A stretch of DNA of 64,000 bases from Spiroplasma ixodetis. GTDB lineage: Bacteria; Bacillota_I; Bacilli_A; Mycoplasmatales; VBWQ01. Positions 9,609 to 20,604 of the stretch are shown piece by piece; the first letter of the stretch is position 1, and each line of letters opens with the position of its first letter. Location of the stretch: assembly GCF_027923845.1 (NCBI RefSeq), contig NZ_AP026933.1:1178001-1242000 (forward strand). Direction: 5' to 3'. The notes beneath the pieces are model-generated. The model searched no databases. It saw only the letters and a program-made list of their open reading frames with translations, and was not told the DNA's origin. The translations under genes and the position numbers were made by a program.

Positions 9609-10692
9609 TAGACTTCTTGCAAAACTATGATATTAATCACATTTTTTAAGTTTAAAAATTTATTTTAATAACACTTTTAATATTTTTTAAAAATTATTTT
9701 CAAAATATGGTTTTTTTTTGTCATTAAAATACAACAAAAATTATTATTTCAAATAAAAAAATAAAATATTAAATTATCAAATATATTTAAATTAATAATT
9801 GTAAATTATAAATTGAAGCTATTAAATTAAATCTTAATGCAAATTTTTTTCTTTTATTTCGATATTTTTCACTAATAATTTTAAATTTTTTAAGAATCGC
9901 AAAAACATGTTCAATAACAACTCTCATTTTTGAAATAGCCTTATTATTTTTCTTTTCTTCTTTAGTTAAAGGGTTTTTCTTTGATTTTCGTTTAGGTAAT
10001 AAGAAATTTTTATGTATGTTTTGTATACCTTGATATCCTAAATCTACTAAAATAGTTGTTTCTGATAAAAATTTCGTTTTTGAATTTTTTAAAATTTTAA
10101 AATCATGATTTTTACCATAAGAAAAATAAGAACTTATAATTTTTTTACTATCTTTTTCAATTATGACTTGAGTTTTTATTGTATGTTTTTTCTTTTTTCC
10201 TGAATAATATTGTTTTTGACTTTTTTTGGGCGTTGAATAGTACTTTCAGTCATATCAATGATAACTGTTTTATCTTTAAAATTATTATTTAACAGTGATT
10301 TTTGCCCATCAAGTTGTTGAAAATCAGGATGTTTTATTAAAGTATTTTCTATTCACTTGATATTCCTATAGCAACTACTTTCACTAATTCCATAACTTTT
10401 AGCAATATGAAAATAAGTTCGATACTCTCTTCAATATTCTAAAGTCATTAATAAACGATTTTCTAATGATAATTTATTAGGTATACCACCATTTTTAAAC
10501 TTTTTTACTTCTTCTGTCTTTAAAATTTCTAGAATTTTATTAAAAATAATATCATTTATACCAATTAATCTTAATAATTCTGGATTGTTAATAGTTTTTA
10601 ATTTATCAAACATCATAGATTACCTATCTTTTTTATTTTTAATTTTATTTTAAAAATTAAATTTTTAATAGATAGGTTTTGCAAGAAGTCTA
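9609..10692 (-). mobile_element. IS5-family ISL2-like element
   Basis: 1084 bp with near-perfect terminal repeats (TAGACTTCTTGCAAAAC at both ends) and a 3-bp target duplication ATA at 9606-9608 and 10693-10695. It is the only copy in the window and is unrelated in sequence to the abundant GAACCTG-ended IS5 copies. It landed in the inverted IS3 fragment. Confidence 0.88.
9780..10616 (-). pseudogene. ISL2-like DDE transposase, one frameshift
   Basis: About 275 residues from ATG 10616 (MMFDKLKTINNPELLR). The HTH_Tnp_4-type region includes LSLENRLLMTLEYWREY and FHIAKSYGISESSCYR. The DDE_Tnp_4 core has VIIDMTES, LVDLGYQG and a final AISKMRVVIEHVFAILKK carrying the Glu. The frame breaks after RPKK at about 10224: an A7 run needs one more A to continue into SQKQYYSGKKKKHTIK. 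Either the gene is dead or slippage rescues it. Confidence 0.78.
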
Positions 10693-10796
10693 ATATATAA
10701 ACTAAAACTAATTAAAAAGTTGTATTATTTTCTTGCAGCATTTAGACATTTTAAATTTTAGTAAGAATTTGAATACTTTTTTAAAAAGTTTAAAAA

Positions 10797-11676
10797 ATGA
10801 GGGAATGAAACTGATGAAGTACAATACCAAATGTAATCAAAACAAATGTATTAGGTGTTTTAGTTTTAATTTGAATACTTCTGATTTAAAAAGAATGAGA
10901 TGTTTAAAATGTAATCAAACATTTAGCATTCTCACAGGCACCATATTTTCAAGGTCACAAACATCTTTAACATCTTGATTTTATCTTATCTTTAGATGAA
11001 TAAACACCAAACATGGAATTCCATCAACAGATATTGCAAAAGAATTGGGAGTGACTTTGAAAACTGCTTGAAGAATGACTCATAAAATCAGAACACGTAT
11101 TGCAAAACAAAAACCTCAATTTATTGTTGAAGGTACAGTGCAAATTGATGAAATGTATCTTTCACATATGGGTTTTAAAAAACAAGGAAGATCCTTGGTG
11201 AATAAAACCTTGATTGTTGGCATTTATCAAAAAACAACCAATAATTTAATTGTGAAAGTATTGAAAAACGCAAAGAGTAAAAATCTTTTGCAGTTTGCAA
11301 AAAACCACATTTCTTCAAAATGTCTTGTATATACTGATTCTTGAAAAGGATATTCGATTTTAAATCAGTTTTTAAGCATGAAACAGTTAACCATCAAAAT
11401 GGCTATGTTATCAAAAATTGGTGTAATATACCAACCAAATTTTAAATCAGTTTGAAAAATATAAGGTCATTTTGTTTACAAGAACATTTAAAACACATAT
11501 TCAAAATTGCAAAACATCATGTTCATTTATATGCTAAAGAAGCTGCATATAAATCTCAACAAGATACCTAGTATTTTTAGTAATGCAATGTTTGATTTAA
11601 AAATGTGGGGAAATAGATAGGCTTTTCTCAGCATTTATGTGATAAAATTAAAAATAGTACATAAAGGGAGAAAATA
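10797..11676 (+). mobile_element. Degenerate IS1595 remnant
   Basis: It matches the IS1595 copies from the CIRCFSFNLNT region onward, but the 5' end is scrambled (about 10797-10845), there are several indels after TDSW (11343-11470), and the right end stops at GGGAGAAAA without the final GCC. The zinc ribbon, HTH and first two Asp residues are still readable; the last third is out of frame, so it is inactive. Confidence 0.85.
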
Positions 11677-12157
11677 TTGAAAAAAAAATTTTTAAATTAT
11701 TTGATTTGTTTTTGAATGAAATAAAAAAATAACAGTTCAACAAGAAGAATTAGAAAATTATAAAATTAATAATAAAGAATTGATAAAAGCGAAAGAATTA
11801 GAAAATGAAAAACTAAAAGAAGAAAAAACTACTATTTTGATTGAAAAACTAAAGAAAAATATGTTTGAAATAACTAGTGTTCTTGCAGAAGTTGACATTT
11901 TAGAAGAAGAATTTAAAAAAATGCTCAGTGAAAAAACTAATAATGAACCTGAATGTGAAATTGCAGAGGAAGCAATTGAAGTACTAAGTAAAAAAAGAAG
12001 GTCATTTTGTTTACAAGATAGTGGTTTTGACTCAAATGCAAGTAGCGATAGTGAAGAATCTTCTTATCCAGAAAAATTAAATCCATTTATTAATGATGAT
12101 GATGTAAGTTCTCAATCAACCAGTATTTTTAGTAAACCAATTTTGCCAAAAATATAA
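11677..12157 (+). pseudogene. Hypothetical coiled-coil acidic protein, frameshifted
   Basis: A product of about 160 residues, not recognised. The best reading starts at TTG 11677 directly behind the IS1595 end, whose AAGGGAG serves as ribosome site. It reads KKIFKLFDLFLNEIKK, then a long Glu/Lys coiled coil (residues about 25-75), then a low-complexity acidic Ser-rich tail (SGFDSNASSDSEESS) ending in PILPKI. Two A-runs (11680, 11729) are each one base short for a continuous frame. The uninterrupted part is 11780-12157. No membrane segment is seen. Confidence 0.55.
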
Positions 12158-12345
12158 ATAGATAAATGTAGTTATTAAAATTAACAATTATTTTAATAAT
12201 TAAATATTAATAAATAAATTATTTAAATACTTATATCAGTAAGTGTTTTTAATAAAAAAACTTATTTATTTAGAAAAAATATGTAACTTAGTAAAAATAA
12301 AGAAATTATTATTTTAAAATCTTTTTATCTGTTAAGTATTTTAAC

Positions 12346-12374
12346 TTGACATCATTATATGAATAAGATATTAT
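12346..12374 (+). promoter_or_regulatory. Promoter of the rpsP operon
   Basis: A perfect TTGACA at 12346 and TATTAT at 12369 are separated by 17 bases, the best sigma-A-type promoter in the window. It lies 44 bases before the rpsP start and would drive rpsP to rnhB. Confidence 0.8.
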
Positions 12375-12417
12375 TAAAAAGGTTTATTTGCCACAAATTA
12401 ATAAAAGGAGGTAATTT

Positions 12418-12714
12418 ATGGTTAAATTACGCTTAATACCAACAGGAAAAAGTAAATCAGTGCAACCTAGTTACAGAATTGTTGCGATTGATGCAAGAAC
12501 AAAACTTAATAGTAGATATATTGATAAATTAGGTACTTATAATCCAACAAGCAAAGAAAAACAAGTAACTATCGATGAAGTAAAAGCATTAAAATTTTTA
12601 TCAAATGGTGCTCAACCAACAGAAACTGTTCGTAGTTTATTATCAACAGAAGGAATTATGACTAAATTTCATAATTTAAGACAAGAGAGAAAAAGTAGCA
12701 AACCTAAAAAATAA
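12418..12714 (+). CDS. rpsP: 30S ribosomal protein S16
   Basis: 98 residues starting MVKLRLIPTGKSKSVQPSYRIVAIDART, the conserved S16 core that binds 16S rRNA early in 30S assembly. GGAGG precedes the ATG by five bases. The core ends near GIMTKFHNLRQ. After PKK the frame stops at TAA, but the DNA to 12791 encodes, one base out of phase, a Lys/Thr-rich tail (VTVKNKKTATTNS...). An A-run at 12706 looks one base short, so a longer C-terminal tail was probably lost or is only made by slippage. The essential domain is intact. Confidence 0.95.
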   Translation: MVKLRLIPTGKSKSVQPSYRIVAIDARTKLNSRYIDKLGTYNPTSKEKQVTIDEVKALKFLSNGAQPTETVRSLLSTEGIMTKFHNLRQERKSSKPKK

Positions 12715-12822
12715 CAAAAAAAGTTACTGTAAAAAATAAAAAAACTGCTACTACTAATTCTATTAAAAAAGAAGAAGCACCTGCTACTTAATATTAAAAT
12801 ATGCTACAAGTGATTAATTAAT

Positions 12823-13062
12823 ATGTATGTAACATTGTTAGAACATTTAATTGAACCAATTTTACTTGATAAAATTTGTGAAGTTGAGATTCGCGAATTA
12901 GTAGAAAAAAATCACTATGATTTAATATTAATGGTACCAAAATCATTAATATTAGTATTGATTGGTAAAAAAGGAAATACTATTCGTGCATTATCAACAA
13001 TTATTGAAAGTAAAGCATATTTAGAAAATAATACTATTAAATTAGTAATTAATGAGTTTTAA
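12823..13062 (+). CDS. khpA: KH-domain RNA-binding protein KhpA (YlqC)
   Basis: 79 residues, the size of the YlqC/KhpA family, small RNA-binding proteins encoded between rpsP and rimM in many Firmicutes. The single KH motif is visible as VLIGKKGNTIRALSTIIES (residues about 46-64), with the G-K-K-G loop that contacts RNA. The gene follows the S16 tail without its own promoter and ends one base before rimM. Confidence 0.92.
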   Translation: MYVTLLEHLIEPILLDKICEVEIRELVEKNHYDLILMVPKSLILVLIGKKGNTIRALSTIIESKAYLENNTIKLVINEF

Positions 13063-13063
13063 G

Positions 13064-13579
13064 ATGAAATATTTAGAATTAGGTACTATTGTTAATACTC
13101 ATGGTCTTATTGGTGAAGTTAAGGTTTTATGTAATTATTATGGTAATAAATTTTCATGAAAAGAAAAAACAACAGTTTATTTAGAAGAAACTAAACAACT
13201 AACACCTTTAATTATTTCAAGAGTAAGAAATCATAAGCAGTTTTTATTATTAACATTTGAAAATTATAATACTATTGAGTTAGTAGAAGGTATGAAAAAT
13301 AAAAATTTAGTTATTAATACTGAAGAAATAATTAATGACAACTTACCTTGATTTTATGAAGATATTCTAAATTATGAAGCATTTGATGCTAATAATAATG
13401 CTTTTTTAGGAAAAGTTATTGCTTTCTTAGATAATAATCATCAAGGTTTATGAGAAATAAAAATGACTAATAAAAAAACCTTTTTTATTCCTAATAATAA
13501 AGTATTTATTAATAAAATTAATAAAGAAGAACAAAAAGTTTATTTTAATATTATTGAAGGATTAATTAATAATGACTAA
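13064..13579 (+). CDS. rimM: Ribosome maturation factor RimM
   Basis: 171 residues. RimM binds S19 and helps 30S head assembly. The N-terminal domain has the signature LGTIVNTHGLIGEVKV (residues 5-20), followed by the PRC-barrel domain with LPWFYEDILNYEAFD and a C-terminal WEIKMTNKKTFFIP stretch. Several TGA codons encode Trp. It starts one base after khpA, and its last eight bases overlap the trmD start, so translation is coupled. Confidence 0.93.
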
Positions 13580-14333
13580 AAACCAATTCACAATTATAAC
13601 TTTATTTCCCAATGCTTTTAATGATTTTATGCAAACATCAATTATCAAACGAGCTATTACTAAAAAACAAATTAGCATTGATATTATTGATATTAGAAAT
13701 TTTGCTAATAATAAACACCAACAAGTTGATGATGCTCCTTATGGTGGTGGCAATGGTATGGTTTTACAAGCAATGCCAGTAATTAATGCTATTAATAGCG
13801 TAAAACTTAAATATCCTGAGGCTAAAACAATTTTACTTAGTCCACAAGGTCAACAATGAAATCAACAATTAGCTTATAAATATAATCAAAAAAATATTAA
13901 TTATATTTTAGTTTGTGGTCATTACGAAGGTATTGATGAACGCATTATGTCTTATATTGATGAAGAGATTTCAATTGGTGATTATGTATTAACTGGTGGT
14001 GAATTACCAGCAATGGTTATTATTGATTGTATTACTAGGTTAATTCCTAATGTTATTCAACATCAATCTCATCTTAATGATTCTTTTAATAATTCATTAT
14101 TGGATTATCCAACATATACAAGACCAGAAGAAGTATTAGGTATGAAAGTTCCAGAGGTTCTAATTGGTGGTCACCATGAAAAGATAGCAGAATATCGTCA
14201 TCAACAAGCATTAATTAATACTTATAAAAAAAGAATTGATTTATTTAAAAAATATCAATTATCTGCAAAAGATAAAATAATAATTGAAGAATATAAATCT
14301 TCACTTAAAAAAAATAAACGAAAGGAGAAATAA
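13572..14333 (+). CDS. trmD: tRNA (guanine37-N1)-methyltransferase
   Basis: 253 residues. TrmD transfers a methyl group from SAM to G37 next to the anticodon and prevents +1 slippage. The SPOUT-type trefoil knot is evident: FTIITLFPNAFNDF at the start, DDAPYGGGNGMVLQ (about 55), YILVCGHYEGIDERI (about 109), SIGDYVLTGGELPAMVI (about 134), and YTRPEEVLGMKVPEVLIGGHH. The three GG-containing loops bind SAM. One TGA encodes Trp. The stop is 3 bases from rplS. Confidence 0.96.
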
Positions 14334-14336
14334 AAC

Positions 14337-14702
14337 ATGCAAAATGCAATTATTAAATTAGTTAGTGAAAGTCAACTAAATCATAATCTTCCTAATTTTA
14401 AATCTGGAGATACAATCCAAGTATTTTCTAAAATTAAAGAAGAAAAAAAAGAACGTATTCAAATGTTTGAAGGGGTAGTTATTGCTCGCAAAGGTTCAGG
14501 AATTACGCAAAATGTTATTGTTCGTAAAACTGTTGGTGGTAAAGGTGTCGAAAAAACATTTGCTTTACATTCACCATTAATTGATAAAATTAATGTTATT
14601 CGTAAGGGTAAAGTAAGAAGAGCACGTATTTTCTACTTACGTAAATTAAGCGGTAAAGCTGCTAGAATTAAAGAAATTAAAACAGTAAAACCTGTTAAAT
14701 AA
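14337..14702 (+). CDS. rplS: 50S ribosomal protein L19
   Basis: 121 residues, normal L19 length. It sits at the 30S-50S interface. The family signature is complete: FKSGDTIQVFSKIKE, RIQMFEGVVIARKGSG, VEKTFALHSPLIDKINVI and KVRRARIFYLRKLSGKAARI. A good AGGAG lies 8 bases before the ATG, inside the end of trmD. A terminator follows. Confidence 0.96.
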   Translation: MQNAIIKLVSESQLNHNLPNFKSGDTIQVFSKIKEEKKERIQMFEGVVIARKGSGITQNVIVRKTVGGKGVEKTFALHSPLIDKINVIRKGKVRRARIFYLRKLSGKAARIKEIKTVKPVK

Positions 14703-14707
14703 TAATT

Positions 14708-14742
14708 AAACCACCGTTATTAAAATCAATGGTGGTTTTCTA
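14708..14742 (+). terminator. Terminator after rplS
   Basis: AAACCACC and GGTGGTTT pair across a 15-base loop and are followed by TTC. It would end or weaken the rpsP-rplS transcript before rbgA, which has its own GGAG ribosome site further on. Confidence 0.7.
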
Positions 14743-14788
14743 AATTGATATAAAATAATAATAAAATGTATTAAAGGAGTTAAAAAAA

Positions 14789-15691
14789 ATGCCTAATGAA
14801 AGTACCCATAATCAAATTCATTGATTCCCTGGTCATATGATGAAAGCAATTAAAGCAATTGAAACTAAGTTACCAATTATTGATGTTGCAATTGAAGTTT
14901 TAGATGCACGAGCACCATTAGCAACAAAAAGTACTTTATTAGATCGTTTATTAGAGAAAAAAATAAGAATTATTGTTCTTAACAAAGTTGATTTAGCAGA
15001 TGATAATTTTACTAAAGAATGAGTTAATTTTTTTGAAAGTCAAGGTTTTTCTGTTTTATTGGCAAAATCATTAACTACAAAAATGAAACCGCAGTTATTA
15101 AATTTAATTACTAAATTAATGGAGCCACAAATGGAAAAACAATTGGCAAAAGGTATTGTTAATCCAAAAATTAAGGTATTAATTATGGGATTACCAAATA
15201 CGGGGAAATCAACATTTATCAATAATTTATTACAACGTAAAGTAACACAAACTGCTAATATACCTGGTGTTACTAGAGGTCAACAATGAATTAAATTAAA
15301 TCCAACGATTGATTTGTTAGATAGTCCTGGTATTTTACCACCAAAAATGAATGATCAAAAAGTAGTAATGATTTTAGCTTTAATTAAAGCAATTCCTGTT
15401 AAACATTTATTTTTAGAAGAAATGGCTAATTTTGCTTTAACCTTTTTACTTGAGAATTATTATGAAAGATTAGTAAAATATTATAATATTAATTTTGAAA
15501 TTAAAAATATTAATGATGAAACATTATTTCTTTATTTTAAGAAATTAGCACAAAAATATCATTTAAAATTGGCTAATGATGAAGATAATACTCATCGTGC
15601 CATGAATTTATTTATTAATGATTTACAAGTAGGGAAATTAGGATTAATTTCATTTGAAATACCACCTAAGATTTTAAAACATGAAAAGTAG
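14789..15691 (+). CDS. rbgA: Ribosome biogenesis GTPase RbgA (YlqF)
   Basis: 300 residues. RbgA is a circularly permuted GTPase needed for late 50S assembly. The permuted order is clear: IHWFPGHM at residue 10, NKVD (G4, about 67), then the P-loop GLPNTGKST (about 133) and LLDSPGIL (G3, about 176), followed by the C-terminal ANTAR-like RNA-binding region. Five TGA codons appear to be read as Trp. The end overlaps the rnhB start by 11 bases. Confidence 0.95.
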
Positions 15692-17162
15692 TTTACGATA
15701 CGAAATTGATAATTATTCATCAGGAACATTAATTGCTGGTTTTGATGAAGTGGGAAGGGGAGCTATTGCAGGACCAATTGTTGTTGCAAGCGTTATTCTT
15801 AGAACCTGTTTAGAATCTTTTTAATAAAATTGAAATAAAGGACAGAACAACCATTTGTAAACTAGTATTTAGTTTTCTTTCACAATTGTTTCATAATCTT
15901 CTGCATTTTTCTAATCATGCAAAGCTTCGTTCTACAACTCATCTTTTTGGTAGTACTACAAAAGAATGTAATTCATTACGTTTTACAACTTCAACATTTG
16001 CATTTATGATTGTTTTGATTGCAGAAGCAAATTTTTCACCAGTATAGCCAGCATCTACTATTATTTTTTGAACTGTAGAAAGATTTTCTTTTTCACTTTT
16101 AATCATTATGATAGCACTATTACGATCTGTTTTTTCTGCTGTAGTTATGTAAATTGCATGTGGTAAACCTTGCGTATCAACTGCAATATGACGTTTTATT
16201 CCTGAAATCTTTTTACCAGCATCATAACCTTTATTTTCAGTAGTATCTGTATTTTTAACACTTTGCGAATCAATTATACAAAAACTAGTTTTTTCTTTTC
16301 GATGATTCTTAATACGAATCTTTTAACTAATTTTTTTAAAATTAATTGCAATACACTAGGTTCTTTATCATTGTTTTTACTTCAAATTTGGAAATAATAA
16401 TATACAGTTTGTCATTTTGGAAAATTTTTGGTAACATTCTTCATTGACAACCACTTTTTAATACATATAAAACTGCACAAAACACTTCATATAAATCTAA
16501 ATTTCTTGGTTTTGTTTTCTTTTTGCTGTTTTCTAAAGTTGATTTTATGTTCTCAAATTGTTCTTTAGTAACATGACTTGGATAATTTTTATGCATATAT
16601 ACCTCTTATTTTAAAATATATAGTAATTTTACCTTATTTTCTAAAAGATTCTAAACAGGTTCTTAAACCAAACTTTAATCATCCTTTAATTAAAGATTCA
16701 AAACAATTATCAACAAAACAACGAATAGCAATGTATCAAATTATAATTGATAATGCACTAACAGTTGCTGTTAGTATTAAAAGTGATCAATTTGTTAATA
16801 TTCATAATCCTAAGCAGACTAGTATTTTAGCAATGATAGAAGCATTTAATAAATTAAAAATAGTACCTGATGTGTGTTTAGTTGATTTTGAAAAACCACA
16901 ATTTCCTAATTTTCTAGGAAAAGTTGAAGCAATAGTTAAAGGTGATCAAAAATCACTTAATATTGCTAGCGCTTCGATTATTGCTAAAGTAGTAAGAGAT
17001 AAAATTATGATTAAATATGATACTAAATATCCTAATTATGGGTTTAAAAATCATAAAGGGTATTATACAAAAAATCATCAGATAGCATTACAAAATTATG
17101 GTATTTGTGATATTCATCGTATTAGTTATGCGCCCGTTAAAAAATATAGTGGGATTATATAA
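15681..17162 (+). pseudogene. rnhB: Ribonuclease HII, split by IS5
   Basis: The coding halves 15681-15801 and 16663-17162 join cleanly if IS5 and one TTA duplicate are removed, giving about 206 residues. RNase HII nicks RNA in RNA-DNA hybrids, including single ribonucleotides. The N-terminal motif GFDEVGRGAIAGPIVVASVIL carries the D-E pair; downstream are VCLVDFEKP (the usual VDG site reads VDF here), KGDQKSLNIASASIIAKVVRDKIM and YGFKNHKGYYTKNH. The gene was normal until the insertion. As it stands only a 40-residue stub is made. Confidence 0.9.
15802..16662 (-). mobile_element. IS5-family element in rnhB
   Basis: 861 bp with GAACCTGTTTAGAATC at both ends, inverted, and TTA duplicated on both sides. 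The transposase on the - strand carries point changes and two one-base deletions in T-runs (about 16324 and 16427) relative to the intact copy at 45790, so it is inactive and older than the other copies. Confidence 0.92.
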
Positions 17163-17459
17163 TAGAGAAACTTTTATTATTACAATTATTTATTGGTAAT
17201 AAGTTATTATCTAATTTATTTATATCTGTTGCTAATAATTTATTATTTTGAATATTAAAAATTTCTTTAATTGGTTTAGTTCCTTGATTTATTAAAATAT
17301 TTTTAAATGATTGAAGGCCATGTTTTTGTAAATTCTTTTCTAATTGGCTTGTAGGTGTTTTAATATTATAGGCAACTTCTAAATAAAAGAATCTTTTTTG
17401 AAAGTCATGGTCAAAATCTTGATATTTTTTATAGATTTTTTCTATTTTATTTATTATAT

Positions 17460-18400
17460 GGCTTTTCTCCCTTTATGTACTATTTTTAAATCTTATCACA
17501 TAAATGCTGAGAAAAGCCTATCTACGAACTTCTCCCCACATTTTTAAATAAAACATAGCATTACAGTTTCAAAACTAGGTATGTTATTGAATTTATATGC
17601 AGCTTCTTTTGCATATAAATGAATATGATGTTTTGCAACTTTGATATGTGTTTTAAATGTTCTTCGTATATGTTTTCATACTGACTCAATTTGGTTGGTA
17701 TTTACACCAGTTTTTGAAACATAGCCATCTTGATGGTTAACTATTTCATGCTTAGTGAAAACCGATTTCAAATCGCGATATCCTTTTCAAAAATCAGTAT
17801 GTACAACACACTTTGAAGAAATGTGGTTTATTGCAAACTGCAAAAGATTTTTACTGTTTGCGTTTTTCAATACTTTCACAATCAGATTGTTGGTTGTTTT
17901 TTCATAAATACCAACAATCAAGGTTTTATTCAACAAGGATCTTCCTTGTTTTTTAAACCCCATATGTGAAAGATACATTTCATCCATTTGCACTATGCCT
18001 TCAACAATGAATTGAGGTTTTTGTTTAGCAATGGCACTTCGGATTTTATGACCCATTCTTCAAGCTGTTTTCAAGGTCACTCCCAATTCTTTTGCAACAT
18101 CAGTTGATGGAATTCCATGTTTGGTGTTTATTCATCTAAAAATGAGATAAAACCAAGATATTAAAGGTGTTTGTGACTTTGAAAATATAGTGCCCGTGAG
18201 AATACTGAATGTTTGATGACATTTCAAACATCTCATTCTTCTTAAATTAGAAGTATTCAAATTAAAACTAGAACACCTACTACATTTGATTTGTTTCAAA
18301 CTTGCTATATATGCAAGACATTGTTTTTCAGTTTGAAAAGTATTATTGAACTCATTCAATTTCATTGTTTCCTCCACAAGTACATGTGGGGAGAAGTTCG
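17460..18400 (-). mobile_element. IS1595-family element, copy 2
   Basis: 941 bp, target duplication TATTATAT at 17452-17459 and 18401-18408. It is about 5 percent divergent from the main group (for example [10 protein letters not shown] and [10 protein letters not shown]) and shares this variant with the N-terminal half of the copy at 23643. Confidence 0.92.
17544..18365 (-). CDS. IS1595-family transposase, variant
   Basis: 273 residues, uninterrupted when TGA is Trp. The zinc ribbon reads CSRC and CLKC, the core Asp residues are in [10 protein letters not shown] and VHTDFW, and the [10 protein letters not shown] segment is kept. The W-S change in TDSW to TDFW, shared with 24240, is the most visible difference from the main group. 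It starts at ATG 18365 behind GGAGG. Confidence 0.9.
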
Positions 18401-18679
18401 TATTATATTTTTATTTAATATTTTTTGAAAGGCATTATTGTTAATAATGTCTTTGCTAATATTTTCTAATAAATAGTGTAGTAGAAATAATTCAGTAGAA
18501 TAACTAGTAACATTTTTATATGGTAATAATAAGTCATTGATTATTTCTTTTTTAATATTGTATTTTTGTCTAATTTTATTAGAAGTTTTAATTATATTTA
18601 TTTTAAAACAAAATTTATTATCTTTATTATCAATTACTAACATAGTTGAAAATATTTCTTTATATATTTTTTTTAACAT

Positions 18680-18986
18680 TTTATTTTTCCTTTTTTATTT
18701 GGATATTTAATTTAATAAAAATCCTAATATAGAAAAATAGCTATATTAGATATATACATTTATTAAATTAAAATAATTATATCTAAAAATATGAAATAAT
18801 ACTATTTATTTTTTATTATTGCTTTTCTTCATAATTATGGACAAATCTTATTGAGATTTTTAATTTAATTTTTTTGAAATAAACTTATATGTTTATTAAA
18901 TTTTCTAGTTCTGTTATAATTAAACTATATTAATTTAAAGTAAAATAGTTTTTAATTTATAATTTAAGATAGTCAGGGGAATTATA
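18680..18986. promoter_or_regulatory. Divergent intergenic region with promoter
   Basis: About 300 bp between two hypothetical genes that face away from each other. TATAAT at 18915, with a weak TTTATT 17 bases upstream, would serve the + strand gene at 18987. A GGGG-type ribosome site precedes that start. Nothing else is recognised. Confidence 0.45.
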
Positions 18987-19665
18987 ATGACAAAGAAATT
19001 CGGTTATAATTTACTAACATTTGTATATTTTTCAAATCAACGTCGCGGTACTGCTAAATTAGTTTTGAAAAAAAGTACATGTAAACATACTATTAAAATT
19101 TACAAGAAAAATAAAAATTTACAAATAAGTGATAAGGTAAGATTATTATCTAATTTTTTAAGTAGTAATATTGTTTCTAAAATTTCAGATTTAGCAGAAG
19201 AATCTTCAATGCCATATACTTTGATTGATGAAATAGTTTTTGTTATTCTTGAACAATGAGAACTATTTTTACAATGAAGTAAAAAAATAACAAATGCTCT
19301 TATTATTACTGTTAATAAAAATCTAGAATTTAGCGCTGATTGAGTAAGGTAATGAGAATATTTTTGCAGAGTTAATAACCGAATATACTATTAATTATAA
19401 AGAATTAGGAATGAATACCATTATTTTTAATAATGGTTTTTCTTACGAAAGAGATGGTATTAAGTATAGTGATAATGGTATTGCTAAAATTATTTTAACA
19501 CCATGTTTATGAAAAAAATTAGATAAATTAAATAATAGTTTTGAGATATCGCAATATTTAAGGAATGAACAAATATTTTGTTATCTTTCTTTAGAACCAA
19601 ATTCTGATAAAATTTTAAATTATGCTTTTGAACAATTGGCAGTTTTAATTTTTAATAATAAAAAA

Positions 19666-20604
19666 GGCTTTTCTCCCTTTATGTACTATTTTAATTTTAT
19701 CACATAAATGCTGAGAAAAGCGTATCTACGGACTTCTCCCCACATTTTTAAATCAAACATAGAATTACAGTTTCAAAACTAGGTATCTTGTTGAATTTAT
19801 ATGCAGCTTCTTTAGCATATAAATGAACATGATGTTTTGCAACTTTGATATGTGTTTTAAATGTTCTTCTTATATGTTTTCAAACTGATTCAATTTGGTT
19901 GGTATTTACACCAATTTTTGAAACATAGCCATCTTGATGGTTAACTGTTTCATGCTTAGTGAAAACTGATTTAAAATCGCAATATCCTTTTCAAGAATCA
20001 GTATATACAAGACATTTTGAAGAAATGTGGTTTTTTGCAAACTGCAAAAGATTTTTACTCTTTGCGTTTTTCAATACTTTCACAATTAAATTATTGGTTG
20101 TTTTTTGATAAATGCCAACAATCAAGGTTTTATTCACCAAGGATCTTCCTTGTTTTTTAAAACCCATATGTGAAAGATACATTTCATCAATTTGCACTGT
20201 ACCTTCAACAATAAATTGAGGTTTTTGTTTTGCAATACGTGTTCTGATTTTATGAGTCATTCTTCAAGCAGTTTTCAAAGTCACTCCCAATTCTTTTGCA
20301 ATATCTGTTGATGGAATTCCATGTTTGGTGTTTATTCATCTAAAGATAAGATAAAACCAAGATGTTAAAGATGTTTGTGACCTTGAAAATATGGTGCCTG
20401 TGAGAATGCTAAATGTTTGATTACATTTTAAACATCTCATTCTTTTTAAATCAGAAGTATTCAAATTAAAATTAAAACACCTAATACATTTGTTTTCTTT
20501 CAAATTTGCTATATATGCAAGACATTGCTGTTCAGTTTGAAAAGAATTGTTGAATTCATTCAGTTTCATTATTCCCTCCACAAGTACATGTGGGGAGAAG
20601 TCCG
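19666..20604 (-). mobile_element. IS1595-family element, copy 3
   Basis: 939 bp, target duplication ATAAAAAA at 19658-19665 and 20605-20612. It belongs to the main sequence group (MEGIMKLNEF). It interrupts the hypothetical gene that starts at 18987. Confidence 0.92.
19748..20569 (-). CDS. IS1595-family transposase
   Basis: 273 residues, intact with TGA as Trp. It is identical in layout to the protein at 1847-2668: a CIRC/CLKC zinc ribbon, an HTH, and the Asp-Asp core (QIDEMY, YTDSW). Small differences are NNSFQTE near the start and CFNFNLNT. Confidence 0.9.

Larger units (their letters stand above)
17155..18679 (-). pseudogene. Hypothetical protein, split by IS1595
   Basis: Removing the IS1595 copy at 17460-18400 and one TATTATAT duplicate restores one frame of about 190 residues, from ATG 18679 (MLKKIYKEIFSTMLVIDNKD) to the TAA at 17155. 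I do not recognise it. It is hydrophilic, Lys/Asn-rich and helical, with no signal peptide or Cys pairs; a middle block reads YKKYQDFDHDFQKRFFYLEVAYNIKTP. Its end overlaps the end of rnhB by a few bases, so the two genes converge. In its present state it ends within the IS. Confidence 0.6.

Noticed and set aside
16578-16700. Frames that start in IS5 and read out into rnhB (16578) or into the phage gene (48292)
   Set aside because: They use the antisense strand of the transposase start, with no ribosome site. The same first 27 residues appear in both, which shows they are IS DNA and not gene starts.
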